A DNA stretch of 64,000 nt from a bacterium. GTDB lineage: Bacteria; Cyanobacteriota; Vampirovibrionia; Gastranaerophilales; Gastranaerophilaceae. Made by a program: the position numbers and the translations under genes. This document shows, piece after piece, positions 52,937 to 62,873 of this stretch. Every line of letters begins with the position of its first letter. The first letter of the stretch is position 1. The notes under the pieces are model-generated. The model saw only the letters and a list, made by a program, of their open reading frames with translations. It made no database searches and was not told where the DNA came from. Location of the stretch: the NCBI GenBank assembly GCA_017942035.1, contig JAGAVG010000037.1, positions 1-64,000 on the forward strand. The letters are read 5' to 3'.

Positions 52937-54391
52937 TTGAACATAAAAAAAGTTTGCATATTAGCCTTGATAGGAATACTTTTGAGCAGTAATGCCGCGT
53001 TTTGTGCTGAAAAAATCCTTGTTGAAAAGAACACTATTTTGTCGCTTAAAGACTGTCTGAATCTTGCATTACAAAACAGTCCCGCAATAAAAAAATCTAG
53101 ATATAATTACGGAATAAGTTTGAATGATATCACAATTGCAAAATCTGCGTTTTTCCCGACATTAGGACTTGGAACCGGATATGACTTAGGGTCAACAAGA
53201 AGCACCAGAGTTGATACAAATTCGAATGCTTACTCTGCGCAGGCAAATTTAAACCAGCTTATTTTTAATTTTGGAAAAACAAATGCAAGAATCCGGATGC
53301 AGAAATTTTACAAAATTGCGGCTAAATATAATTTTGATAACACTGTTCTTGATACTGTTTATACTGTGATGATTAATTATTACGGTGTGTTAGCGGCAAA
53401 AGCAAATCTTGATGTTGAAAGAGCAAATGTGCAGATTAACGAGCGGAATTACCAGAGGACAAAAGCGTATTTTGATGAAGGTATAAGATCAAAAATAGAT
53501 CTCGTTAATGCGGAAGTTAACCTTTCAGATTCTAAAGTTGCCCTTGTAACAGCCGAAAAAACTTATCAGAACGCAATTGTTCAGTTGAACAACTCAATGT
53601 ACATCGCTTATGCACCGGAATATGAAATCGAAAACACCGAGGCATTTAATTTTTCAAGAAATATTATCCCTGTTAATCTTGAAAAAATATCTGAAACAAA
53701 AGATTTGAGTTCAGCTCCAAAAGAGGTCAGCGACGCTTTTTTAACCTCAGAAGTTCAGAAATTAGATGTTTTAGAAGATTACAAGTTCAAACCGTTTCCT
53801 TATTCTTTTGAAGAATCCGTTGAGATTGCGAACAAAAACCGTCCGGATTTAAAATCTTACAAGGCTACGGTTGATGCGATGAAACAGGCTCTTTTATATA
53901 TTAAAAGAGAATATTATCCGGAAATAAAAGCTGCGGCCGGATATGGATTCAGAGATAAATATTCGACAAACTCATACACTCTCGGTATTACGGCATCCAC
54001 GAATATCAACATTCTCCAGAAAAAAAGCGAAATAGATACCGGCAAGCTTCAAGTTGCGCTTGCTCAAAATGAGGTGGATAAGTTAGAGCAGGATATTTAT
54101 TTTGAAGTTCAAAATCTTTATATTAATATGAAACAACTTGAAAAACAAATCCCGCTTTTAGGCGTAAAAGTCCGTCAAACTCTTGAAAACTTTGAGCTTG
54201 CGGATGGAAGATATGCTGTAGGAATCGGCGATTATATTCAATTGCAGGATGCTAAAGTAAATTATAATAATGCCCAGCAGTCCTATGTAAGAACAGTTTA
54301 CAACTATAACGTTGCAAGAGCAAATCTTGAAAAGGCAATTGGGCTCCAGCAAGAAGTTACTCTAACCTTAGATGAGGATAAGAAAAAATAA
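52937..54391 (+). CDS. TolC-family outer-membrane efflux protein
   Basis: 484 residues. A TTG start is used; TTAAGGA lies upstream. A signal peptide (NIKKVCILALIGILLSSNAA) precedes two homologous halves of the TolC channel: LSLKDCLNLALQNSPAIKKS near 35 with the tail motif GLGTGYDL, and YSFEESVEIANKNRPDLKSY near 300. Long alpha-helical barrels with coiled coil follow each. TolC trimers form the outer-membrane exit of tripartite pumps. The stop TAA overlaps the adaptor ATG (TAATG), first of a four-gene operon with adaptor, ATPase and permease. It also implies a diderm envelope. Confidence 0.93.
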   Translation: MNIKKVCILALIGILLSSNAAFCAEKILVEKNTILSLKDCLNLALQNSPAIKKSRYNYGISLNDITIAKSAFFPTLGLGTGYDLGSTRSTRVDTNSNAYSAQANLNQLIFNFGKTNARIRMQKFYKIAAKYNFDNTVLDTVYTVMINYYGVLAAKANLDVERANVQINERNYQRTKAYFDEGIRSKIDLVNAEVNLSDSKVALVTAEKTYQNAIVQLNNSMYIAYAPEYEIENTEAFNFSRNIIPVNLEKISETKDLSSAPKEVSDAFLTSEVQKLDVLEDYKFKPFPYSFEESVEIANKNRPDLKSYKATVDAMKQALLYIKREYYPEIKAAAGYGFRDKYSTNSYTLGITASTNINILQKKSEIDTGKLQVALAQNEVDKLEQDIYFEVQNLYINMKQLEKQIPLLGVKVRQTLENFELADGRYAVGIGDYIQLQDAKVNYNNAQQSYVRTVYNYNVARANLEKAIGLQQEVTLTLDEDKKK

Positions 54392-55566
54392 TGAAAATAA
54401 AGAAAAGATATTTAGCCGCAATTATCGCGGGAATAATTGTGATAGGAACTGTAAGTACAGTTGTAATAACAAAAAATCATTCTGCAAAATATGAAACCAA
54501 ACCGCTTGAAAGATGCACGATAACTCAATATGTTGAGGCGTCCGGAACTATTAATCCTGTTAACACCTACAGTGTCGGTTCAACAGTATCAGGGCTTATC
54601 AAAGCGATTTACGTCGATTACAATTCAGAGGTTAAAAAAGGTGATTTGCTGGCAGAAATTGACCCGCGAACGTTTGAAGCAAATGTTCAGCAAAATCAAG
54701 CACAAATTAGAAATGCCGAGGCAAATCTTGCCCGAATGAATGCCGTTACAGAAATGTCTCAAAAAACTCTTAACAGGTATAAAAATTTGTATAATAAAAA
54801 TTTTATCGCAAAAAGTGAACTCGATCAGGCACAAAGCGATTATCTTGCTAACTTAGCTCAGGTTGGAGCTGCAAGAGCACAGATTGCACAGTTTAGAGCA
54901 AGCTATAAAACAGCATTGACGAATCTTGAATACACAAAAATAACAGCTCCGGTATCAGGTACAATTATTTCACGTAAAATAGATGTCGGCCAGCCGGTTG
55001 CCGCAAGTTTTCAGGCTCCTGAATTGTTCACTATCGCGCAGGATTTAACAAAAATGCAGATAGAAGTTAGTGTATCAGAAGCCGATATCGGCAAAGTTAA
55101 GGAAGGACAAGCCGTCACCTACACTCTTGACGGATATCCCGATCAAACTTTCCATGGCGAAGTTACTCAGGTTCGCCTTTCGCCGACAACGGTTTCAAAC
55201 GTTGTAACCTATTCCGTTATCGTTTCTGTTGATAATGAAGATTTCAAGCTTAAACCCGGAATGACGGCAAATGTTTCGATTATAACCGAGAAAAAAGAAG
55301 ATATTTTCTGCGCTCCGAATATTGCACTTAAATTCTCTCCCGAAACAAACGGACAAAAATATAAAAATCAAGGCATCTGGATTTTAGAAAAAAATAAGCC
55401 TGTCAGAATTGAAATAAAAGAAGGTATCAGCGACGATTCTTCAACCGAAATTATTTCTAACAGGATAAAAGAGGGCGATATGATAATTATCAGTTCAATT
55501 CAAAAGGGCGGTAAAAAAGGCTACGGAAATAACAACATGCGCAAAAGACCAATGAGGATGTTTTAA
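54391..55566 (+). CDS. periplasmic adaptor (membrane fusion protein), MacA-like
   Basis: 391 residues. An N-terminal anchor (about 7-28: AAIIAGIIVIGTVSTVVIT) is followed by the barrel-sandwich lipoyl motif (VGSTVSGLIKAIYVDYNSEV), a coiled-coil hairpin (about 90-190) and YTKITAPVSGTIISRKIDVG. A beta-barrel and membrane-proximal domain follow (VTYTLDGYPDQTFHGEV; KLKPGMTANVSI). It links the inner-membrane MacB-type transporter with TolC. It overlaps TolC by one base at the start and the ATPase gene by one base at the end. Confidence 0.92.
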   Translation: MKIKKRYLAAIIAGIIVIGTVSTVVITKNHSAKYETKPLERCTITQYVEASGTINPVNTYSVGSTVSGLIKAIYVDYNSEVKKGDLLAEIDPRTFEANVQQNQAQIRNAEANLARMNAVTEMSQKTLNRYKNLYNKNFIAKSELDQAQSDYLANLAQVGAARAQIAQFRASYKTALTNLEYTKITAPVSGTIISRKIDVGQPVAASFQAPELFTIAQDLTKMQIEVSVSEADIGKVKEGQAVTYTLDGYPDQTFHGEVTQVRLSPTTVSNVVTYSVIVSVDNEDFKLKPGMTANVSIITEKKEDIFCAPNIALKFSPETNGQKYKNQGIWILEKNKPVRIEIKEGISDDSSTEIISNRIKEGDMIIISSIQKGGKKGYGNNNMRKRPMRMF

Positions 55567-56282
55567 TGAGCCTTCTAGAAGTAAAAAACGTCATCAAAAC
55601 ATATCAGACAGGTGAAGATAGCTTCAATGCGCTGAATAATGTATCTTTAAGCATTGAACAGGGTGAATTTGTTGCCATAATGGGAACATCTGGTTCCGGC
55701 AAATCAACTTTTATGAATATGCTCGGCTGTCTTGATAAGCCGACTTCCGGAGAATATTACCTTGACGGGATTGACGTTTTATCTCTAAATGCTGATGAGC
55801 TTTCGGATATAAGAAACAGAAAGCTCGGTTTTGTTTTTCAGGGTTTTAATCTTATCTCAAGAACTACTGCGCTGGAAAATGTTATGCTTCCGATGATTTA
55901 TTACGGAGTTCCGGAAGAAGAACGCGAAAAAAGGGCAATGGAAGCTTTAAAAATAGTAAATATCGAAAAGCGCAGAGATCACATGCCAAATCAAATGTCC
56001 GGCGGTCAGCAGCAGCGCGTTGCAATTGCGCGGGCAATTATTAACGATCCACCCGTAATTCTTGCGGACGAACCTACCGGAAATCTTGACACAAAAACAA
56101 GTATTGAGGTTATGGAATTTTTTGTAAATTTAAACGCAAAAACCGGCAAAACAATTGTGCTTGTTACCCATGAACCTGATATTGCAGATTACTGCTCCAG
56201 AGTTGTGCGATTTAAAGACGGAAACATTATATCGGATGACTCAAAAGAAGTCTGGCGCAAAAAACGCACCAGAGAAACTTAA
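55566..56282 (+). CDS. MacB/LolD-type ABC ATPase
   Basis: 238 residues. Walker A MGTSGSGKST, Q-loop FVFQGFNL, signature MSGGQQQR, Walker B ADEPTGNLDT and H-loop VLVTHEPD are all present. It belongs to the MacB/LolD/FtsE group that powers FtsX-type permeases by mechanotransmission. The permease gene follows at 56308 (25-nt gap), the adaptor and TolC precede it. Substrate could be a peptide, a lipoprotein or a macrolide-like molecule; the sequence gives no preference. Confidence 0.94.
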   Translation: MSLLEVKNVIKTYQTGEDSFNALNNVSLSIEQGEFVAIMGTSGSGKSTFMNMLGCLDKPTSGEYYLDGIDVLSLNADELSDIRNRKLGFVFQGFNLISRTTALENVMLPMIYYGVPEEEREKRAMEALKIVNIEKRRDHMPNQMSGGQQQRVAIARAIINDPPVILADEPTGNLDTKTSIEVMEFFVNLNAKTGKTIVLVTHEPDIADYCSRVVRFKDGNIISDDSKEVWRKKRTRET

Positions 56283-56307
56283 ACTTTTCATGAAAGGTTG
56301 TTAAAAC

Positions 56308-57537
56308 ATGATTGATATTAAATCAATATTAAAAATGGCCGTTGTGTCATTAAAAATAAATAAAATGCGCTCTATGCTGACCAGTTTGGGGATTATTATA
56401 GGTGTAAGCGCGGTTATTATAATGCTTGCTGTAGGAACAGGTTCAAGCCAGAAGATTGCAAAAGATATGGAGGCTATGGGAAGTAACCTCTTGATGATTC
56501 GTTCAGCCTCGGCAACCTCCGGAGGCGTAAGAATGGGTTCCGGAACAAAGCCGACACTAACTCTTAAAGATGCGGCAGCTATAGAAAAGAATTGCCGCGG
56601 AATTCTTGCCATAGCACCGTATTCGGCTGAAGCAAAACAATTAACTTACGGAAATCAAAACTGGTCAACTTCTGTAGGCGGAACTACAGCGTCATATCTT
56701 TATATAAGAAATTATGAAATCTCATCTGGCAGAAATTTTATTCCCGAAGATATTCAAAATAACGCAAAAGTCACAATCATAGGTAATACGATTGCAAATG
56801 AATTGTTTGGAGATGTTGACCCTATCGGAAAAACTATGAGGGTTGGAAATATTCCGTTCAAAGTTATCGGGCTTTTAAAAACTAAAGGACAAAGCGGAAT
56901 GGGAATGGATCAGGATGATTTGATTTTTATTCCGATTACAACCGCTCAGAAAAAAGTGTTCGGGACAAGCTTTCCCGGAACGATTGACCGCATAAACGTA
57001 AAAGCTCAGAACGATGAAATTATAGAAACAACTCAAACAGAAATAACGGAACTATTAAGGACAAGACATCATATCGGCAAAAATCAAGATGATGATTTTG
57101 AAGTACGAAATCTTGCAGAAATGCAGGAAACCATTAAATCTTCCGCCAAAACAATGTCAATTTTGCTGGGTGCAATCGCGTCAGTATCCCTTCTTGTCGG
57201 CGGTATCGGAATTATGAATATTATGCTTGTTTCTGTAACCGAAAGAACCAAAGAAATCGGAATTAGAATGGCAATCGGCGCAAAAGCTTCCGATATAAGA
57301 ATTCAATTTTTGATTGAATCATTTATTTTATCCATGGTAGGCGGGCTTATTGGGGTTGCTGTTGGAATTTTAGGAGCATATATCGTTAAATGGACAACCG
57401 GCACAACAATAGCAATAACTTCAATGTCTATATTTTTGTCACTGGGATTTTCTGGCGCAATAGGAGTTTTGTTTGGCTATTATCCGGCATATAAAGCCTC
57501 CCTTCTCAATCCGATTGATGCACTGAGATATGAATAA
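56308..57537 (+). CDS. MacB-type ABC permease
   Basis: 409 residues with four membrane helices: one after MRSMLTSLGIIIGVSAVIIM (given as its start motif), then a large periplasmic MacB domain (about 45-285). Three C-terminal helices start with MSILLGAIASVSLLVGGIGI and include the FtsX-type ERTKEIGIRMAIGA loop; the end is LNPIDALRYE. It completes the four-gene exporter with TolC, adaptor and ATPase. Palindromic repeats follow the stop. Confidence 0.93.
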   Translation: MIDIKSILKMAVVSLKINKMRSMLTSLGIIIGVSAVIIMLAVGTGSSQKIAKDMEAMGSNLLMIRSASATSGGVRMGSGTKPTLTLKDAAAIEKNCRGILAIAPYSAEAKQLTYGNQNWSTSVGGTTASYLYIRNYEISSGRNFIPEDIQNNAKVTIIGNTIANELFGDVDPIGKTMRVGNIPFKVIGLLKTKGQSGMGMDQDDLIFIPITTAQKKVFGTSFPGTIDRINVKAQNDEIIETTQTEITELLRTRHHIGKNQDDDFEVRNLAEMQETIKSSAKTMSILLGAIASVSLLVGGIGIMNIMLVSVTERTKEIGIRMAIGAKASDIRIQFLIESFILSMVGGLIGVAVGILGAYIVKWTTGTTIAITSMSIFLSLGFSGAIGVLFGYYPAYKASLLNPIDALRYE

Positions 57538-57540
57538 ATT

Positions 57541-57656
57541 AAGACACTAAGATACCAAGACGCTAAGAATTTACGTCATTGCGAGGCGGAAAAGATAACA
57601 TGTCATGCTGAACGTCGGATTGACATGTTACATTCCCTCGCCCCTTGTGGGAGAGG
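57541..57656 (+). repeat. cluster of intergenic palindromic repeats
   Basis: Four units in 116 bp: AAGACACTAAGATACCAAGA (57541-57567; also near 62711), TCATTGCGAGGCGGAA (57576-57591), TGTCATGCTGAACGTCGG (57601-57629) and CCCTCGCCCCTTGTGGGAGA (57635-57656). They fill the gap between the MacB-type permease and the metallopeptidase gene. Confidence 0.75.
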
Positions 57657-57743
57657 ACAGGGTCACAATAGTTGTATAAAACAACGGTTTACAAGCTTCG
57701 AAAAAAATGTTATATTTATAACATATAGAAGGAGAGAAACGAA

Positions 57744-59501
57744 ATGGATTACGAATTAAATTTAAGCATAGAAGAATTAGAAAAGAGAACACACAAGGAT
57801 TATTTGGCAACTAAAAAGATGCTAGAGCCTGATGCTGTTGAATATACATCACTGGCTGACGGGGACAAAGAGGCTTTGAAATATCTGGTTAAAGCCGGCG
57901 ATATTCTGGAAAAAATCAACATGCAGCTTGATAACAAAGAAAATTTAGGATTTAAGAAATTCCTTGATGATGAAATTGCTAAAGGAAACAGACAGGCCGA
58001 ATTAACTAAAATTCTTTTTGATGCACAAAAAGGCGTTTGTGCGCTTGATAGGGAAACTAATCAGATTGAACTTATTAAAGGAGTTCATGTTTTGCCGGGG
58101 AAGGGCTTATACCCTGTAGATTTGACCAAAGAAGAATTTCACAAAATCCTTATAAAAATGATTAAAGAGGGTAAAACCGACGAGGTTAAAAAAATTCTCA
58201 ATCAGCGCTCTGTGATCGAAAGAAGCGGAGATGAATTAAAAGCAACGGATTATATCGACTATTTCAAGGAAGATTTTTCTAAAATGGCGGATTATCTTGA
58301 TAAAGCAGCAAAAGTTTCAACAAATACTGATTTTAATGAGTTTTTACATCTACAGGCTGAAGCATTGAGAAAAGCTGACCCGATGCTGGATGCTTACGCT
58401 GATAAAAAATGGGCAACTTTGCAGGATACCCCGTTGGAATTCACGATTACGCGTGAAAATTACGCTGATGAGATGACTGAATCCGTTATTGAAAATGCTG
58501 AATTGAAAAAACTTTTAGATGAAAACAAAATCGAAGTTATTTCTAAAGATTTTCTAGGCGCAAGAATTGGAATTGTGAATAAAAAAGGAACAGAAGATTT
58601 GTTGAAGATTAAGAATTATCTTCCGCTGATTGCTTATAATATGCCATACAAAGACGAGTATGAGCAGAATATAAAACCGGTAAATGAAGTTATCTTGCCG
58701 GATACAAATTCTCAAGCCGAAACAAAACAAACAATGGTAGATGTGGATTTGGTACAAGTTAATGGTGATGTCGGGGAATATCGTGCTGGAATTACGCTTG
58801 CAGAAAACCTTCCAAATGATGATAAACTTTCTCTTACAATCGGCGGCGGCCGTCGTAATGTTTACCACAGGCAGATAAGATTTATTTCTGATTACGAAAA
58901 ACTTCAAAAGCGTCTCGATACGCTTTTAGACAAAGAACAGCATAAATATTACCTGAACGAGGCCGACCACTGGTTTACAATCGGACATGAGAATACCCAC
59001 TCTCTCGGACCTAACAAAGGTACAGAAGCTTTAGGAAAATATAAAAGTATTATTGAAGAAAACAAAGCTGATATGGGCGCTCTAGCGTTTTTAGACCTTC
59101 TTGTTGAAAAAGGAATGTATACAAAAGAGCAGGCCGAGCAGATGATTGTGACCTTCGCGGCTGATAATTTCCTAAAATCAAAACCTACACTTTCTCAAGC
59201 ACACCGCGTTCGTACCGTAATGCAGACAAAATATTTTATTGAAAACGGTGCAATTGAACTTACCGCAGACGATAAAATTCACGTAAATATCGAAAAAATG
59301 GTACCGACTGCAAAGAAAATGCTTGAGCAAATCGTTAGAATTCAGATTGACGGTGATTTTTCCAAAGCTAAAAAATACGTTTTGGATAACTTTATCTGGA
59401 CAGACGAAATGGAAAAAATTTCGCATAAAATGAAAGAAATTGACAAAAACCTAAACGGCCGGGTAGAAGCAAAACTTGCACAAAAATTACTTAACGAGTA
59501 A
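57744..59501 (+). CDS. M49-like (dipeptidyl-peptidase III type) zinc metallopeptidase
   Basis: 585 residues, cytoplasmic by appearance (no signal). The zinc site is HENTH (H415, E416, H419) followed by SLGP, with the third ligand region EENKADMGAL (E438/E439). Spacing of about 20 residues between the two and the overall length fit the M49 family. The classical DPP III motif is the six-residue HELLGH; here it is a five-residue HExxH, as in some distant bacterial M49 proteins. The family removes dipeptides from the N-terminus of short peptides. GAAGGAG precedes the ATG. Assignment is based on motifs only. Confidence 0.65.
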   Translation: MDYELNLSIEELEKRTHKDYLATKKMLEPDAVEYTSLADGDKEALKYLVKAGDILEKINMQLDNKENLGFKKFLDDEIAKGNRQAELTKILFDAQKGVCALDRETNQIELIKGVHVLPGKGLYPVDLTKEEFHKILIKMIKEGKTDEVKKILNQRSVIERSGDELKATDYIDYFKEDFSKMADYLDKAAKVSTNTDFNEFLHLQAEALRKADPMLDAYADKKWATLQDTPLEFTITRENYADEMTESVIENAELKKLLDENKIEVISKDFLGARIGIVNKKGTEDLLKIKNYLPLIAYNMPYKDEYEQNIKPVNEVILPDTNSQAETKQTMVDVDLVQVNGDVGEYRAGITLAENLPNDDKLSLTIGGGRRNVYHRQIRFISDYEKLQKRLDTLLDKEQHKYYLNEADHWFTIGHENTHSLGPNKGTEALGKYKSIIEENKADMGALAFLDLLVEKGMYTKEQAEQMIVTFAADNFLKSKPTLSQAHRVRTVMQTKYFIENGAIELTADDKIHVNIEKMVPTAKKMLEQIVRIQIDGDFSKAKKYVLDNFIWTDEMEKISHKMKEIDKNLNGRVEAKLAQKLLNE

Positions 59502-59632
59502 TAAATCTGACTAAAATAATTAATTATAATTCAAAAATCTGATGTAGTTTTTTATTTAGTCGGGTAGTTACAAATGTTAAATATTGTGTTATTATGTTAC
59601 TGTAAGAAGAAAATATTCAGAGGTATTTTGAC

Positions 59633-60181
59633 ATGAAAAATATAAAAGGTATTATTGCATCATTAGGTTTAATTTTATGTATTGGCGGATGCACTGTTGG
59701 TTATGCGAATACAGCAATTCCGGCAAAAACTTTACAGGCAGCTCAAACTGCAGCTCAAAAGGGTGCTATAAAACCTGTTGCTGCACAGGCACCATATCAA
59801 ATTTATACAAGTGTAAATCCGCTTGATGTAGTTAATGCACCGGATAGATATTTAAATAAAAATATAAAAATAAAAGCTAAATTTGATAAGTTTGCAACAC
59901 TGGGTCTGGATTATCCGCCGGCAATGAAAAGTTCCGAAAATTTTATTTCATTTTTAATTCAAAGACCGGATGTTTTGGATCATAATATTCCGCTTTCAGA
60001 AATGAAAATTTTTCTTGATAGAAAAGAAGCAGAAAAACATATTGACTTGAATTCCGGCGATATAATAGAATTTACCGGTAAAGTTTTTTCTTCAGCTCTG
60101 GGCGATCCTTGGATTGAAGTTGATAAATTTACAGTAATTTCTTCTACACCGAAAAAAGACAGCAGCAATACTGCTAATTAG
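59633..60181 (+). CDS. putative lipoprotein (182 aa)
   Basis: Not recognised. The N-terminus MKNIKGIIASLGLILCIGGC ends in a possible lipobox (IGGC, Cys at 20). An Ala/Gln/Lys-rich linker follows, then a domain from about 60 with VNAPDRYLNKNIKIKAKFDK, PSxMK-like turns and DIIEFTGKVF … DPWIEVDKF, which looks like an OB-fold of the tRNA_anti-like secreted type. Probably attached to the outer face of the inner membrane. AGAGG ribosome site; 29 nt before the GH57 gene. Confidence 0.65.
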   Translation: MKNIKGIIASLGLILCIGGCTVGYANTAIPAKTLQAAQTAAQKGAIKPVAAQAPYQIYTSVNPLDVVNAPDRYLNKNIKIKAKFDKFATLGLDYPPAMKSSENFISFLIQRPDVLDHNIPLSEMKIFLDRKEAEKHIDLNSGDIIEFTGKVFSSALGDPWIEVDKFTVISSTPKKDSSNTAN

Positions 60182-60210
60182 AGTTTAAGGCTAAATATTG
60201 GAGTTAGGAT

Positions 60211-62703
60211 ATGGCAAAGAATGAAACTTTTTTAACGATACACGGACACTTTTACCAGCCGCCAAGAGAAAATCCATGGTTGGAAGCTATAGAGTTGCAA
60301 GACAGCGCACTTCCATTTCATGATTGGAATGAAAGGATTTGCAAAGAGTGTTACAATCCGAATTCCGTATCTAAAATCGTCGATAACAGAAATAGAATTT
60401 TGGATGTTGTAAATAACTACGAAAAAATGAGCTTTAATTTTGGTCCGACGCTTTTATCCTGGATGGAAATTTATGCTCCTTTAACTTATGAAAGAATTAT
60501 AAAGGCTGATATTGAAAGTGTTTCAGAACATAACGGCCACGGTAATGCTATAGCACAGGTATACAACCATATTATTATGCCGCTTGCAAATTATCACGAC
60601 AAGGAAACTCAAGTTAAATGGGGCATTAAAGATTTTGAATATCGTTTTGGAAGAAAGCCTGAGGGTATGTGGCTTGCTGAAACTGCCGTAGATGATGAAA
60701 CTTTGCTTGTACTTGCAAACAACGGTATTAAATTTACTATTCTTTCACCTTATCAAGCCGCAAAAATAAAACGTGAATCTGATAAAGATTGGACTGATGT
60801 AAGCTGGGGAAATATTGATCCGGCACGTTCATACAGATATTATATTAAATCTGCACCGGGAAAATATATTGATTTATTTTTCTACGATGGCGCAATATCA
60901 AAATCCGTTGCTTTTGATGAACTTTTGAAAGACGGAAACCGTTTTATAAAAAGGTTGAAAGAAGGGGTTTCCGACTGGAGAGATTATCCGCAATTGATAA
61001 ACATTGCAACCGATGGTGAAAGTTACGGCCATCACACTAAATTCGGTGATATGGCACTCTCTTATGTTTTAAAAATCAAAGCTCAGGATGAATGCTTTAA
61101 CATAACGAATTATGGTGAGTATCTTGATAAATATCGCAGTGATTATGTTGTTGAGATCAAACAAAGCTCTTCTTGGAGCTGTTTCCATGGTGTCGGCAGG
61201 TGGAAAGAAGACTGCGGCTGTTCTACAGGCGGACACCCCGGCTGGAACCAAAAATGGAGAAAACCTTTAAGAAATGCTCTCGATTATTTGAGAGATGAAC
61301 TTATTAAAATATTTGAAAAAGAGGGCCCTAAATACTTTAAAGATGACGTTTGGGAAGTTCGAAACCGCTATATAGACGTTATACTTGACAGAAATGAAAT
61401 GAATGTTAAAGCTTTCCAGAACAATAATTTTAAACAGGAACTTTCAGACAATGAGAAAGTAAAGGCAATGGAGCTTTTAGAAATTCAACGTCAAGCAATG
61501 TTGATGTATACAAGCTGCGGTTGGTTTTTCTCTGAAATCTCAGGAATTGAAACCGTTCAGATAATGAAATATGCTGCCCGCGCAATTCAACTTGCGGCAA
61601 GATTTACAGATAAAAACATTGAAGAAAACTTCAAAAATATTTTGTCAGAGGCAAAAAGCAATCTTAACGAATACGGCAGCGGTAAAGATATTTATGAGAG
61701 ATTTGTTAAACCTTCTGTTATTACAGTTAAGCAAATTGCTACACTTTGGGCTTTGACATCTTTGTATCAAGATTTTGAGGATGAAGAAAATGTTTATTGT
61801 TATACAATAAAAAAACTTGCATACAAGAAAGTTTCAAAAGGCAATTCAAATCTTGTCATAGGACATATTGAAGTTAAATCCCGAATAACTCTCCAAAAAG
61901 CAAATGTTATGTTTGCGCTTATGCAGTATTCCGGCGGAGATTTCCATTGTGCAATTAAAGAATACTCTGATGATTTAGAATTTAACAACATGAAAAATGA
62001 ACTTATCAAGACATTTATGCTTAATTCAATCACTGAGATTATAAGGGCCCTTGATGAATCTTTCGGAAAAGAATATTTCACGCTCAAAGATATATTTATT
62101 GAAGAACGACGCAAAATTCTTCAAGTTTTACTTAAAGATAAGCTTGAAAAATTCTCTCAAACTTATCAGGATATGTATGACGGCGGAAAAGGTTCTATTT
62201 ATCATTTGCAAAGTCTCGGGCTTGCAATTCCTGATGAATTCAAACTTTCAGCAGGTTATGCGCTTAGCCGCAAATTTAACAGAATAGTTTTAGATAATGA
62301 TGCATATCTTGACAATGATGCAATCCAACAGGCTATGGATTTGAATTTTGAAGCTAAAAAAATCGGCATAAAATTAAATAAAAAGCCTTCAAATGATTTG
62401 TTTGGTAAAAAAATTCTCCAGAATGTCAACAGACTTGTATATAGTTTTGAATATCAGCAAACTGAAATTATACTGGAACTTTTCGATGAAGTTTCTTCTT
62501 TGGAATTAGAAGTTGACATCGCGGAGGCTCAGAATATTTATTTTGCTAAAATTTATCATAGAATTTCTGAAATACTTGACAGTGAGCAGATTACAAAGAA
62601 AAATCAGGCAAAGAAATTCGTCAACGCGCTATTAGATATAGGTGATAAGTTAAATATTAACACTGAATTTTACAGATTAAAACTTGCGAAAATGAATGTG
62701 TAA
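60211..62703 (+). CDS. GH57 glycoside hydrolase with DUF3536 C-terminus
   Basis: 830 residues. The GH57 barrel has IHGHFYQPPRENPW, EHNGHGNAIAQVYNH, the nucleophile region GMWLAETAVD (E157) and the acid/base region NIATDGESYGHHT (D268). A conserved SSWSCFHGVGRWKEDCGCST follows near 320, then the long helical DUF3536 region (about 420-830). These proteins are predicted alpha-glucan hydrolases or transferases acting inside the cell. It is the second GH57 of the window (other at 25095), with little similarity outside the catalytic motifs. GGAGTTAGGA precedes the ATG. Confidence 0.92.
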   Translation: MAKNETFLTIHGHFYQPPRENPWLEAIELQDSALPFHDWNERICKECYNPNSVSKIVDNRNRILDVVNNYEKMSFNFGPTLLSWMEIYAPLTYERIIKADIESVSEHNGHGNAIAQVYNHIIMPLANYHDKETQVKWGIKDFEYRFGRKPEGMWLAETAVDDETLLVLANNGIKFTILSPYQAAKIKRESDKDWTDVSWGNIDPARSYRYYIKSAPGKYIDLFFYDGAISKSVAFDELLKDGNRFIKRLKEGVSDWRDYPQLINIATDGESYGHHTKFGDMALSYVLKIKAQDECFNITNYGEYLDKYRSDYVVEIKQSSSWSCFHGVGRWKEDCGCSTGGHPGWNQKWRKPLRNALDYLRDELIKIFEKEGPKYFKDDVWEVRNRYIDVILDRNEMNVKAFQNNNFKQELSDNEKVKAMELLEIQRQAMLMYTSCGWFFSEISGIETVQIMKYAARAIQLAARFTDKNIEENFKNILSEAKSNLNEYGSGKDIYERFVKPSVITVKQIATLWALTSLYQDFEDEENVYCYTIKKLAYKKVSKGNSNLVIGHIEVKSRITLQKANVMFALMQYSGGDFHCAIKEYSDDLEFNNMKNELIKTFMLNSITEIIRALDESFGKEYFTLKDIFIEERRKILQVLLKDKLEKFSQTYQDMYDGGKGSIYHLQSLGLAIPDEFKLSAGYALSRKFNRIVLDNDAYLDNDAIQQAMDLNFEAKKIGIKLNKKPSNDLFGKKILQNVNRLVYSFEYQQTEIILELFDEVSSLELEVDIAEAQNIYFAKIYHRISEILDSEQITKKNQAKKFVNALLDIGDKLNINTEFYRLKLAKMNV

Positions 62704-62710
62704 GCCGTAA

Positions 62711-62814
62711 AAGGCACTAAGACGCTAGGATACTAAGTAATCTGTAATGCTGAATTTATTTCTCTCTCGCCATTTGTGAGAGAGGGTAAATAGTAGGGTA
62801 GACTTTAGTCTACC
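62711..62814 (+). repeat. intergenic palindromic repeats
   Basis: AAGGCACTAAGACGCTAGGA (from 62711; compare 57541), CTCTCTCGCCATTTGTGAGA (62762-62785; compare 24620) and GGTAGACTTTAGTCTACC (62797-62814; identical to 34950-34967). Confidence 0.75.
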
Positions 62815-62873
62815 AGTTAAATTAATTTGGAATCAACTAGCAAAAAAAAAATTTTACAAGTTTTATACCTAAC

